Shown here: one piece after another, positions 11,424 through 21,681 of the stretch
Position numbering within the stretch: the stretch's first letter is position 1
Layout: each line of letters starts with the position of its first letter
NCBI RefSeq assembly: GCF_002127325.2
Contig: NC_035438.2
Location: 144,966,708-145,030,707, forward strand
DNA: 64,000 nt
Direction of reading: 5' to 3'
Source: Helianthus annuus
Lineage: Eukaryota > Streptophyta > Magnoliopsida > Asterales > Asteraceae
The notes under the pieces: generated by a model
What the model was told of the DNA's origin: nothing
The model's input: the letters and a program-made list of their open reading frames with translations, nothing else
Databases searched by the model: none
Position numbers and translations under genes: made by a program

Positions 11424-11874
11424 TGTTGGTGCAGTTTTTGTGTCCGATGTTGTTCGAATAGATTATATTACTTTTTACGCTGATTATGTAATAGTTAGTG
11501 AAACGGTCAAACGGACTAGTATAGACCCGCTCGTTTGAAGTGGTCAAACGAAAGAGTTATTCGTTTGACCGTGTGTGTTTTCAAATGACCTTCCACATAA
11601 AGGTGGTCTTTCATGTGGAGGTGGTGTGGCTATAAATACCACACTTAATTCATTTGCAAAGTTTTAAGGTTTTAGACTGCGGGAGAGATCACCACTTGGT
11701 CTCTCCCCGGATGTATGCTCCTTTGGTATTGTTTGGCTAGCTTGTAATCGGGCAGATTTGTAATGTTATGCTACCAAATTTATACAAGAAAGTTGTTTAT
11801 CCGTCTCTAATCTTCCGTCTTTGAACATCAACACACACTAATCACGGGTTTCGGTCCGGAAATACAAACCAACA
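11424..11874 (+). mobile_element. Solo LTR, 451 bp, with TSD CTATC
   Basis: It starts TGTTGGTGCAG and ends AATACAAACCAACA, a TGTTGGT/ACCAACA inverted terminus. CTATC lies at 11419-11423 and again at 11875-11879. A TATA box (GGCTATAAATACC) lies near 11630. No internal region exists, so this is a solo LTR left by LTR-LTR recombination. Confidence 0.85.
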
Positions 11875-11960
11875 CTATCGTATGTGGGACTTGAACCCAA
11901 GACCTCCCTCTCCCGAGGTGTTTAAAGGCTCTGTCTTTACCAATGGACCATCACCCCATT
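11875..11960 (-). mobile_element. tRNA-derived SINE, head and promoter boxes
   Basis: On the minus strand the sequence starts GGGGTGATGGTCCATTGG (A box, plus 11936-11952). A B box GGGTTCAAGTCCC follows (plus 11886-11898). This is the internal RNA polymerase III promoter of a tRNA-type SINE. The solo LTR appears to have inserted in its tail; an A-rich AATAAAAAAA tract follows on the far side (11408-11418, minus reading). Confidence 0.65.
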
Positions 11961-12289
11961 GATCTTTAATTGAATTAATCGAATCAAATCGATATAAAGC
12001 CAACCTTAATAAATTTTTATGTTTTATAAATAATGTGCTTTACAGAAAGGTTTCATTATATTTTTCAGAGTAAACTGCCATTTTTGTTCATGAGGTTTGG
12101 TCACTTTTGCTACTTTAGTCCAATACTCAAACCTTTTGCATTTGGGTCCCTGTGGTTTCAGTTTTATTGTCATTTTGGTCCAAAAGTGAAATCAGGTCAT
12201 ATTTATCTTATAACATCTGCTATTTTGTCCTTTTCCTCAGAGGCAAAATGGTCATTATATAGATGAAAAAATGTTTAAATAAAAACATA

Positions 12290-12326
<37 letters not shown>
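12290..12326. repeat. (CT)n microsatellite
   Basis: A run of CT dinucleotides about 35 bases long lies inside the left arm of the MULE. The mirror position near 13386-13396 keeps only a short GA run, so the tract expanded or contracted in one arm. Confidence 0.9.
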
Positions 12327-12327
<1 letters not shown>

Positions 12328-12597
12328 AAAGCAGAGAAATAACTCCATCTTCCCCAAATGCAACAAACCCTAATACTCTAATCAAGCCGACCGATCTGCT
12401 TCACAGCAACAATCGATCTGATGCCGGCAGCTAGTCGACCGTTCTTATGAATCATCAAGTTTTGATCTTCTTCACAAAAACAATAAATCCGATTCAGGTT
12501 CCGATCCGCTTCACAATCATCAGAATGTTCCATATTTCATCCCCATCCTTCATCTTTTAAATCAGGTTCAGTTTTGATGTTTGAAGATGCAGATGGA

Positions 12598-12810
12598 CAG
12601 TGGCGCAACTATGAAGGGGCCGGAGGGGGCACCCGACCCTTCAAACTTTTCGCTCAGTAGTGTTATGTATGTATGTTTTGGATAGAATTTTTTAGGTATA
12701 TACGTTTTCGACCCCCGGTTTTATAAAAAAAAAAATAATTTTTTTAGGTATATACTTTTAGGTCCGGTGACTTCCGACCCCCTAGTGGAAATTTTCAAGC
12801 TTCGCCACTG
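12598..12810. mobile_element. Nested hAT-like MITE
   Basis: It begins CAGTGGCGCAACT and ends AAGCTTCGCCACTG, an inverted CAGTGGCG/CGCCACTG terminus typical of non-autonomous hAT elements. The flanks CAGATGGA and AAGATGAA are only approximately alike, so the 8-bp TSD is weak. It interrupts the first of the MULE's two internal direct repeats at its right edge. Confidence 0.6.
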
Positions 12811-13489
12811 AAGATGAAGTGTATTTATGATGTTTGTTTGTTTATCTTTTTATCAAATCAAATTCATTTTTAGGTTTCTTGATTAGGATTTATCTAATTG
12901 ATTTGATTTGGGATAGAAAAATGAAAACTTGGAGCTTCAAGATTCAGTTTCTTGATTCTTGATTCACATTGTGTATTTGTGTGAAAATGGATATAAAGTG
13001 CATTTGTGTATTTGTGTGAAAATGGATATGAAGTGCATGTTTGATGTTTGTATATTTATCTTTTGTACAAATTGATGACTTACAAGCATTAAATCATCAT
13101 CAACAATGTCACCAAACTGGCCGATTTGCTTCACAACAACAACAATCGATCCAACGCCGAAAGCTAGGCGACCGTTCTTATGAACCATCAAGTTCCGATC
13201 TGCTTCACAAGAACAATAAATTCGATTCAGGTTCCGATCTGCTTCACAATCATCAGAATGTTCCATATTTCATCCCCATCCTTCATCTTTTAAATCAGGT
13301 TCAGTTTTGATGTTTGATAAAGACGCTAGATTAGGGTATTAGGGTTTGTTGCATTTGTGGAAGATGAAGTTATTTCTCTGCTTTTAGAGAGAGAGTGTGT
13401 ACAGAGTTTGTTTTTATTTAAACATTTTTTCATCTATATAATGACCATTTTGCTCCTGAGAAAAAGAACAAAATAGCAGGATGTTATAA

Positions 13490-13803
13490 GGCTATAGGGT
13501 GTGGTCATGACCCTCATGACCATCATGACCCTCTATGTTAGTGCCATGTAACTCATCTTTAATCCACCATCCAAAACCACTACCCTAAGGGTATGGTCAT
13601 GACCCAAACCATTAGCCCCTTATTTATTATCTTTGTCTAAACAAAAAGGAAATGATTTGTTGAAAAATGGAAAGGAGGACCATGGTTGCTATGGTTTAAT
13701 CCATGCAAACCATGGTGGATCAATCAAGGGGGTGATGTAGCCTTCCATTCATGTTCCTAGGTGGCAAACCATGTCCCAACCATGATCCCCACACCCTATA
13801 GCC
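13490..13803. mobile_element. Nested Tourist-like MITE with TAA TSD
   Basis: Ends GGCTATAGGGTGTGG and CCACACCCTATAGCC are perfect inverted repeats. TAA flanks both sides (13487-13489 and 13804-13806), the target of PIF/Harbinger elements. It sits within the right TIR of the MULE and splits the GGATGTTATAAG...ACAAATATGACC sequence that is continuous in the left TIR. Confidence 0.85.
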
Positions 13804-13955
13804 TAAGACAAATATGACCTGATTTCACTTTTGGACCAAAATGGCAATAAAACTGAAACCACAGGGACCCAGATGCAAGAGCTTTGAGTTTTGGACTAAA
13901 ATGGCAAAAGTGACCAAACCTCAGGGACCAAAATGGTAGTTTACTTTATTTTTCA

Positions 13956-14615
13956 TGTATAGTGTATCGATTATTCTTTTTTTTATAAATCAAAAAGATT
14001 TATCTATTGTTTCACGGGTACTCCTTAAGGTAGAAACAATCCGTCAGCTCTACCCTTGTGTGTGGCGGCGGTGTTGTAACACCACAACGAACCCGGGGAA
14101 GGCACCCATATGGGTGCCCCGTCCCCCTTAATAAACATACTTGTATGGTTATTCACAATTATTTGAAATGTGATGCCGAAGGATCAAAGTTATATAACAT
14201 ACTCTCCTATGGAAGGGGAATTTGTAGCTTTACTTTTGTAAAGAAGAATGACCGGTGGTGTACCATGAATTAGTGATAAGCCAAAAGATATGCTCACTGC
14301 TTTCTATCAAAGAACAATGTTGTAATCTCTATAATTATTTCACGCTTTAACAAAAAAATAATAAGAGTTTGTGAAGAAACGAAAGACAAGATTTAATTAA
14401 TGTTTTTATTGTTTTTTAGTTTTTCATGGATTTACTCTAAACCAACATTGTAATCCCAATGGGGATGATAACCTTATCTAGCAATGCGCTTGCGTATGTA
14501 CTCACTTCAAATTCTCAATTAGCAATGCTCCTCTCTCTCTATGTATATATATATATGCACATGTTTTTTTTTTGTATAAATATAGATGAATGTGTCATAA
14601 AGAAGACAAGAAAAC
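13956..14615. other. Region upstream of the subtilase gene
   Basis: No gene is recognised. It contains a perfect 18-bp palindrome at 14101-14118 (GGCACCCATATGGGTGCC), a TATATATATATA tract near 14546-14557 and a T-run. The TA tract lies about 60 bp before the subtilase start and could supply a TATA box, but no promoter can be proven. Confidence 0.35.
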
Positions 14616-14832
14616 ATGAAAACTCTACAGGTTTTGTGTAGGCTAATCTTTCTGATATGTTTATTAAGAGAAAGTAAAGCGGATGAAACACAAAGTAATG
14701 GAGTTTATATTGTATATATGGGTTCTGCGGCCAACTCGAGGAACAACCATAATCTACTTCTAACTTCCCTAGTAGAAAGGTAACACCCCCCTTACAATAT
14801 GTTTTGTTTTTGTTTGTTTGTTTGTTTGTTTG

Positions 14833-14864
<32 letters not shown>

Positions 14865-16540
14865 TTTTTTTTTTTTGCGTTTCAACCATTTTTTTACTCA
14901 TTTAATTGGTGGGTCCCATTTTAGTTTTTGTAAACTGAACTTGGCCCGTTTACTAAAAATGAGTTGATTTGTGTTATGTTTCATAATGGATAAAATGGGT
15001 ACATTTTTAGGATAATATATGGAAACCACCCAAGTAATCTCACTCATGTACTAAAAGTGCCACATGTATGCCACTCCTGTTTTAACCATTGACTAAGTTA
15101 AGTTAACTATTGAGTATAGTCGACCTCAAGCCTGAGCCCGAGCTTCATAACCAGAGCTTGGCTAGGCTCGCGAACATCGAGCTTATTACTTACACGAATG
15201 CAATAACTTTTATTTAATATAGCAAAAATACAAAATATAAAAAATATTATTATTCTGTATATAATTAAGATAAATATAACTAAACAATTTATCTGTTATA
15301 ACATGTATTTGTGTTTAGCTTTATTGTAAAAATAGAGCATTTGCTATCAAATTTAACACAGTTTATTTATAACAAATTGAAAAGATTTGGACACAAGTGT
15401 TTTGGATCAACCCATAAAAAGGTTGTATCGTACATTTTGACCCGTTATCCAACTAGACAGCTCAACCCAATCATGCTTGGGATGATTTAATGAAAAATAT
15501 ACCTTATCTTGAGCTAGGAAAAGGAATGCAGTTGTGCATAACTACCAAAACAGTTTCTTGGGATTTGCGGCCCGTTTAACGAAAGAAGAGGCAAATGATA
15601 TCGCACGACAACCCGGGGTAGTATCAGTTTTCCCAGACCCACTCTTGAAGCTTCACACAACACGTTCATGGGATTTCCTGCAATACCAAACAAGTGTCGA
15701 AACCAACTTAAGACCAAGTGATAAATACAACTATTCAAGTTCAAATGCAGCTTCAGATATCATCATAGGCATTATGGACACAGGTACTTCCCCAAAACTA
15801 CAGGTTAATAAAATAAAAATCACAAAGCGGGTAGCACAGTGGTAACCAACTTGTTGAGTCCCTCTAGCAAAGCTCTGAAGTTCGAATCAAGTGCCCCCCA
15901 CCTGCCGAGCGCAAGCTATGTTTTACCTAGTTGGGTCATGTGAGCTTCCAACGGGTTTTCACGGTTACCAAAAAATACCTGCTTTCCCATCTCTAGGCGG
16001 AACACTTATGAAGTTATCACAATGCAAAATGCATCTATATCTATAACTTTCTTTTGTTTTAAATATGGTAACCTTAGGCATTTGGCCGGAATCCGAGAGC
16101 TTCAGTGATGAGGGTTTTGGTCCTATTCCATCAAAATGGAAAGGAACTTGCATGCAAACCGATGATTTCACAGCTGCAAACTGTAATAGGTAACTTTGAA
16201 GATATAACTTATTGCCAATCATATTAGGATTTTGAACTAGTAACCAAATGTATAAAAAAATCACAAGATTATTCTTTTACTAGTATAATTTTTCAATCAA
16301 ATCCAAATACTTTTATTATATTGTTATAAAATTCAAAGAAACAAACCAAGAAGATTAAGCAAAATCTCAACTGACCGACTTTGCACGACGGTATGCGCTA
16401 CCATAAAAAAACTTTAAGCTTATGCACTCTAATAACATATATATTGTATATAAGGTTAAGTTATTCTACAAAGTCTTCTAAAAGTAAGAAGTGTAAGAAG
16501 GCTTTACAGAGTGACAAGTGGGTGATGGGTGGCGGTGGTT

Positions 16541-16576
<36 letters not shown>

Positions 16577-19500
16577 TGTAGTGGGTTTTTTTAGGAGCCT
16601 TTGTATACTTCTTATTTTTAGGAGCCTTTGTATTTGATCCTAGTCCATATCCCTGAACTAACGTTGATAGGAGGAAAAACTGAGTCACATTTGTATGTTA
16701 ACAACGAAACCTGAATAATAAGTTTACCAGGAAACTAATTGGAGCGCGGTATTACAAAGCTGGAGGTGCTTTTAACTCTCCAAGGGACGATCATGGGCAC
16801 GGGACTCACGTTGCTTCAACAGCTGCGGGCAACACCATACATAAAGCATCTTATTACGGGCTTGCTATGGGCTCAGCCAAGGGCGGTTTTCCTGGTTCGA
16901 GAATTGCATCCTATCGGGTTTGTGGAGTTATAGGCTGTCAAGGATCAAACATATTGGCTGCTTTTGATGATGCTATAGAAGATGGTGTGGATGTATTATC
17001 ATTATCTCTTGGTGCATCAGCCGCAGATGGACCGAACTTTCACAGAGATCCTGTTGCCATTGGAGCCTTTCATGCAACTGAAAAAGGGATCACAGTGGTT
17101 TGTTCGGCAGGAAACGATGGCCCGAGTACGGGGTCTGTTGTCAATGTTGCTCCCTGGATCCTAACCGTTGCAGCTAGTTCAATTGACCGCGATTTTCAGG
17201 CTGATATCACACTGGGTGACCAAACAGTAATACAGGTAACCATTTACTTACAGGTCAAGCGTTACGTCTAACTGATCAAACGAGTACAAAAACTTGCCTA
17301 AAAGGAAATGGGATAGATGAGTTAAAACTTAAAAATCGCCCAAAAGTCTATTATTAATGCATCAAATCGTATCATTGAAAATAAATAAATTTTTAAAGAA
17401 TTTAGAAATCATATTTGAACACAGAAGTATTTGGCCAACTCGATCATTACCAAAATACCCGTTTATTTGGTACTGACACATACACGTTTTGTGTCGAATT
17501 AAAGGGTGGAGGCATAAACTTCGGTGAGTTACAAACATCTCCAGTATACCCGTTGCTTTATGGGAACACAGCCAAAAGAAACTCTAGCAAAGAAATTGAT
17601 GCGAGGTAACTCTATCAACAATTATTCCATAAGGTGTTCTCATCTTTTAAATACAGGTGAAAAAATAGGCGGGTCGGATAAATTTTGGTAATGGTCAAGT
17701 TGGTTGGCCCGACCCAAAACACTTTTTCTTCAAAACTTTTAAGTCATTCATAAACAAGTAGTGTTTGTTAATCGTACATTTCTTTAAATAAAATTTAATG
17801 CATTAGAAAGTACCCTTTGGGCATTTCGTTTTGATGTTATCAGTTCGATACATTTATAAGATAATGGGTCAAATATTGCCACTGCTACTTGTATGTTCTT
17901 CAGAAACTGCAAACCGCGCTCGTTAGATAAAGACAAAGTTAAAGGAAGCATTGTTGTTTGTGAGAATGAAGTTGGAGTATCATCAGCCAAACAAAAGCTA
18001 GCACGCGTTAAAAAACTTGGTGCAGTTGGGATGGTTTTTGTTAGTGATGATGCAAGAGCAGTGGCTTCCTCCTACGGATCATTTCCAGTGGCTACGGTTA
18101 ATCAAACTGATGGGAAAAAGATTATATCGTATGCTAAAAACGAAAGGTGAACATTGAACAAAATTATTTGCAAGTATAACTATGGAAATGGGTTGGCATA
18201 TCCAACCCGCAAACCTGTTTAATTAAGCCAAGTCGACACGCTAACCTGTTTAACGCACTTTTATAACCCACCAACCCTTAATACGTTTACACCTTGATTA
18301 CTACCCGCCAATCCGTTAGATAAATGGGTTAAACACGATTTTAAGTGTGTGTGGGTTAGGCTTTTAATAATTTTGACATGCATAAAAAAATGGGTCGTTT
18401 TTGGGTTGAATAGTTCAACGTTAACCTGACACAATTGACACCCTACTTTTTTAACTAACTATATTGTGAAAACGAAAGGTGAATATTAAAAGGAATTATT
18501 TTGGGTACAATTATCGCTAGAAGCCTATTGTTGATCCATTAGGGTTGTACATCTAGTATGAACCTAACCGGACGGATGGACTGGCCACGTAAGGCCAACC
18601 AACGTGAATCAGTTTGGTCTTGGTTTACCTTTGATTAACAAATAAATAAAAGAACTGGTTCAGTTCTAGATCCAAACCGAACAATTCATGACTAACACGT
18701 TAGAGGGAATATGTGAAGGAATCCTATGGCAACTATTTCGCCAACTGTATCAGTTACACAACATAAGCCAGCCCCTATAGTTCCCTACTTCTCAGCTAGA
18801 GGCCCTTCATTTGCTACTAAAGACATACTCAAGGCAAGTTCTTTTATGTTATGCACAATGTTAGTATTTTATTGTATAAGTCATGGTTGTAAAAGCCGCT
18901 AGACACTAGTCGGACAGTGGAGTACCTAGGTAAATAAGTTTTTTAACGATCAGTTACCTTGCAGCCTGATGTTGCAGCACCAGGGGTGGCCATTCTTGCT
19001 TCATGGCCAGGCAATGATTCCGTAGTCAAACTCGCTGGAAAGAACCCTCCACTTTTCTTCATACTTTCAGGAACTTCCATGTCCTGCCCACATGTTTCCG
19101 GCCTCGCTGCCATGATCAAATCTCAACATCCCAACTGGAGTCCATCTGCTATCAGATCAGCCATAATGACAACAGGTTACAAACTTCATAAAAAACTCAC
19201 ATACTCAACTAAATTTCAAAGACCAAAGTTAAAAAGTTTGCGACGTTTTTCAACGAGTTAATGTAAAAAAAACAACTTACTTTCTCATTTTTCATGAAAA
19301 AGTCACTCCACATAATTTTTGCTTATAAGAGGACCCGGGGTGGTCAGTGATAGCCCCCCATCACTCGTGAAACATAACAACACACCGCCGCCACCCATCC
19401 TTTTCAACGCGTCAATTTTAGAACGCGTGGTATTTTTGACGCGTGATGGTTTTCAAAATTCGAACGTTGGTTGGTTACCGTTGGTTTGTTGAACGTTTAT

Positions 19501-20592
19501 AATTAAAAAAAACCTTTAAATAAGTGATGACCATTTCCACTAAAATCCATCACTAGTGATGAATAATGGTTGATGACATGGCGGCACTTGATTGGAAGTT
19601 GTGAGTGACTGATTAGTGATGACCACCCCTACCCCTAAAAGTCCCAGCACTTGTCAAAAAAAAAAAAAATAAGTCACATAATGACATAAACGAATCTTGT
19701 TACATTGAAGCCCCTACACTTGTTTAGAATAGATGTACTTTTGAAAAATATATAAAATAATCATTAATTAATTACCTCTCATCAAAATTTGATGAATGTG
19801 AGTATATGACGCTCAACTTTTTTGCAAAACAAATTTATATGATCTTTTTTCTGAAGAATTTAAGAGGTAACGAGATATTATTTGAAATATTACTTCACAA
19901 GTACATACATTCGAGACAAATGTATGGACTTTAATACGACAAAATTGGGCCGAGAGACTTTTTTTTGTGTTTCTTTGACATGTGCAATTGTGCATGGACT
20001 TCGACATGTAACGTCCTTTTACGATATTAACCTTTATTTGTCGATCACAGCAAGTCAAACAAACAACATGAAGAACCCAATAACAACAAACTCCGGTTCA
20101 CTCGCCACACCATACGACTTGGGCGCCGGGGAAGTATCACTAAACCCCTTACACCCAGGCCTCGTCTACGAAACCGACACACATAACTACCTACACTTCC
20201 TATGCAACATAGGCTACAACATTACTACAATCAAAAAAATCTCCTCAACAATCCCCACCAACTTCACATGCCACACAAACTCCTCAATTTCCAACATGAA
20301 CTATCCATCAATAGCCATTTCAAAGTTCAATGGGACAGAGATAATAATAAAACGAACGGTGACAAATGTTGGAACTGTTGATGGGATCTATACAGCTTCA
20401 GTTGAAGCACCAAATGGGTTGGAGGTGAATGTGGTACCGAATATGTTGGAGTTCACTGAAAGTAAGAAACAGTTGAGTTATCAGGTGATTTTTAGAGCTG
20501 ATGGTGGGTTTGATGAGGATAAGTTTGGGTCGATTATATGGTCGAATGATGAGTATAGAGTGAGGAGCCCGTTTGTTGTGAGCAGCAGGTGA
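14616..20592 (+). CDS. Subtilisin-like serine protease, SBT5.2/CRSP-like, nine exons
   Basis: Nine exons join in frame to 2259 nt (752 residues): 14616-14779, 15518-15783, 16078-16189, 16731-17235, 17505-17605, 17904-18146, 18719-18833, 18965-19175, 20051-20592. The protein has a signal peptide (hydrophobic LIFLICLL, likely cut after SKA at 22) and an I9 prodomain with FLGFAARLT. The catalytic set is Asp142 (IMDTG), His204 (HGHGTH), Asn309 (SAGNDGP) and Ser540 (GTSMSCPH). A PA-type insert spans about 384-463, and a fibronectin-III-like C-terminus carries RTVTNVGT. All introns are GT-AG except intron 7, which is GC-AG. The protein should be secreted to the apoplast and processed there; CRSP of Arabidopsis cleaves an EPF peptide in stomatal control. 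The SBT5.2 assignment comes from recalled similarity across the whole length. Introns hold several transposons, yet every junction remains in phase. Confidence 0.9.
14804..14876. repeat. Compound microsatellite in intron 1
   Basis: A (TTTG)n run passes into (ATT)n and then poly-T. It lies about 25 bp downstream of the exon 1 donor. Confidence 0.9.
15822..15970 (+). mobile_element. tRNA-derived SINE in intron 2
   Basis: An A box TAGCACAGTGG (15832-15842) and a B box GTTCGAATC (15880-15888) are 37 bp apart, the arrangement of a tRNA-type polymerase III promoter. The sequence between them does not fold as a full tRNA. The 3' boundary near the GGTTTTCACGG segment is estimated. Confidence 0.6.
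16467..16631. mobile_element. MITE in intron 3
   Basis: The left end TACAAAGTCTTCTAAAAGTA is mirrored by the right end (complement TACAAAGGCTCCTAAAAATA). A poly-T run of about 33 bases lies inside, and the right end is partly duplicated. No TSD was identified. Confidence 0.6.
18470..18520. repeat. Partial duplication of the exon 6 splice donor within intron 6
   Basis: The sequence AAAACGAAAGGTGAATATT at 18470-18488 copies the exon 6 end and donor at 18137-18155 (AAAACGAAAGGTGAACATT), and similarity continues for about 40 bp. The 330 bp between the copies is unrelated and could be an insertion. Confidence 0.65.
18834..18839 (+). other. GC-type splice donor of subtilase intron 7
   Basis: The junction reads CTCAAG/GCAAGT, and the acceptor is TTGCAG/CCTGAT at 18965. 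The rest of the donor matches the consensus closely, as is usual for functional GC-AG introns. Reading frame and homology continue exactly across the join. Confidence 0.85.
19337..19635. mobile_element. MITE in intron 8
   Basis: The left end GGGGTGGTCAGTGATA is mirrored by the right end (complement GGGGTAGGGGTGGTCATCAC). The interior is partly self-complementary around ACGCGT motifs. No TSD was resolved. Confidence 0.6.
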
Positions 20593-20959
20593 TACGTATT
20601 TGTGTAGTAGAAAATATTTGATTTATATGTTGTAATAAACATAAAGTTATCACTTCACTCAATGTATTGATCCATAGTTCCATACCAAATTATGCCTCTA
20701 TATGGATAGATGTTCACACATAGTGATTTCATAAACATAACCAAATTTATTTGTGTTATGTAAAAGTGGAGGTTTAAATCCAACTAGTGGAATACCCCGC
20801 GCGTTGCAGGGGGAATTCGGTTAGTAGGGTTTTGGTTCGTTACAGTATTGGTTTAATGTAGTAACCGAAAGATAAAATCCAATAAATAAAGTTGTGATAT
20901 GACTAAAAGGATATCGACACGTATTTTACATACATCGATCAAAAACCAAAAAATGAATA
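20593..20959. other. Subtilase 3' flank and spacer
   Basis: AATAAACATAAAG near 20633-20645 can serve as a poly(A) signal about 40 bp after the stop. A GC-rich ACCCCGCGCGTTGCAGG segment near 20794-20810 resembles the edge of a dispersed plant repeat. No gene follows before the Tat element. Confidence 0.45.
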
Positions 20960-20964
20960 CCGAT

Positions 20965-21613
20965 TGAAGAGGTATGGTCCCAATTCCCTGCCTACATGGC
21001 AGGGACCACACCACTTTTTGTGCACACAAGGCATCCATGTCACCAGAACCTTCTAGAAGCTTCCAGAAGACACCTAGGCGGTTCACAGCTGGCACCAAAG
21101 ATGCTTTGCCCAACATAAAGGACAACACGTGTCACCATTGACAGAAGGCCACATAGGCCTGCGGCAATCCAGGGAGCAGGGCTGACACGACCAGTACGAG
21201 GTATCCAGCACAAGCGAATACAAGGACGCCACGTGTACCACTACACCCTTCGCGACAGAGCAGACCAAGAGGATATTCCCCTTGGTCGGACAGCTGGCGC
21301 GCACCCACAGCTGGCACAGCTGCTTCCTCCTTCTTCACCCTCCGGCTATAAATAGGACCCTTCATCATTCAGGTTCAGGACCTTGGCTCTCTTTACTCAC
21401 TCTATACACACACTGTTTTATTCTTCTCAGAGCAGTACTTATTCTCACGCCGGAGCCTGGTTAAGAGGGAAAACCCCCTTCTCCCTCTTAACGAGACTAA
21501 CGGTGTTTACTGTTTTGCAGATCTCAGGCCTTTGATACGAGCAAGAGAAGAGGTTGAACCCCATAAATGAAACGACCCTCTTGGTTATCCTTGTGTTAAC
21601 CATTGTTTCAACA
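20965..21613 (+). repeat. Tat 5' LTR
   Basis: The LTR runs from TGAAGAGGTATGG to GTTTCAACA. A TATA box (GGCTATAAATAGGACC) lies near 21344-21359, and pyrimidine-rich sequence with ACTCTATACACACAC follows. Confidence 0.93.
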
Positions 21614-21614
21614 T

Positions 21615-21627
21615 TGGCGCCATCCGC
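21615..21627 (+). other. Tat primer-binding site
   Basis: TGGCGCCATCCGC begins one base after the LTR end, the correct place for priming. It is related to the TGGCACCATCCG site at 8917, so both probably use similar tRNAs. I cannot name the tRNA with confidence. Confidence 0.7.
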
Positions 21628-21681
21628 TTTTTTGCAAGACCACTCTCACCTCTTTTTCTTTTCTAGAAAACACTCGTGAAA

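Larger units (their letters stand above)
12068..13946. mobile_element. Mutator-like element (MULE) with ~200-bp TIRs and 9-bp TSD
   Basis: The left end (GTAAACTGCCATTTTTG...) is matched by an inverted right end ending at 13946, over about 200 bp. The ends contain the TTTGGTCAC, TTTTGGTCCAAAAGTG and TGACCATTTT blocks in mirror order. TATTTTTCA flanks both sides (12059-12067 and 13947-13955), the 9-bp TSD expected of Mutator elements. There is no transposase ORF. Inside, ~200 bp (12390-12590) is repeated directly at 13115-13317. A hAT-like MITE and a Tourist-like MITE are nested within it. Confidence 0.85.
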
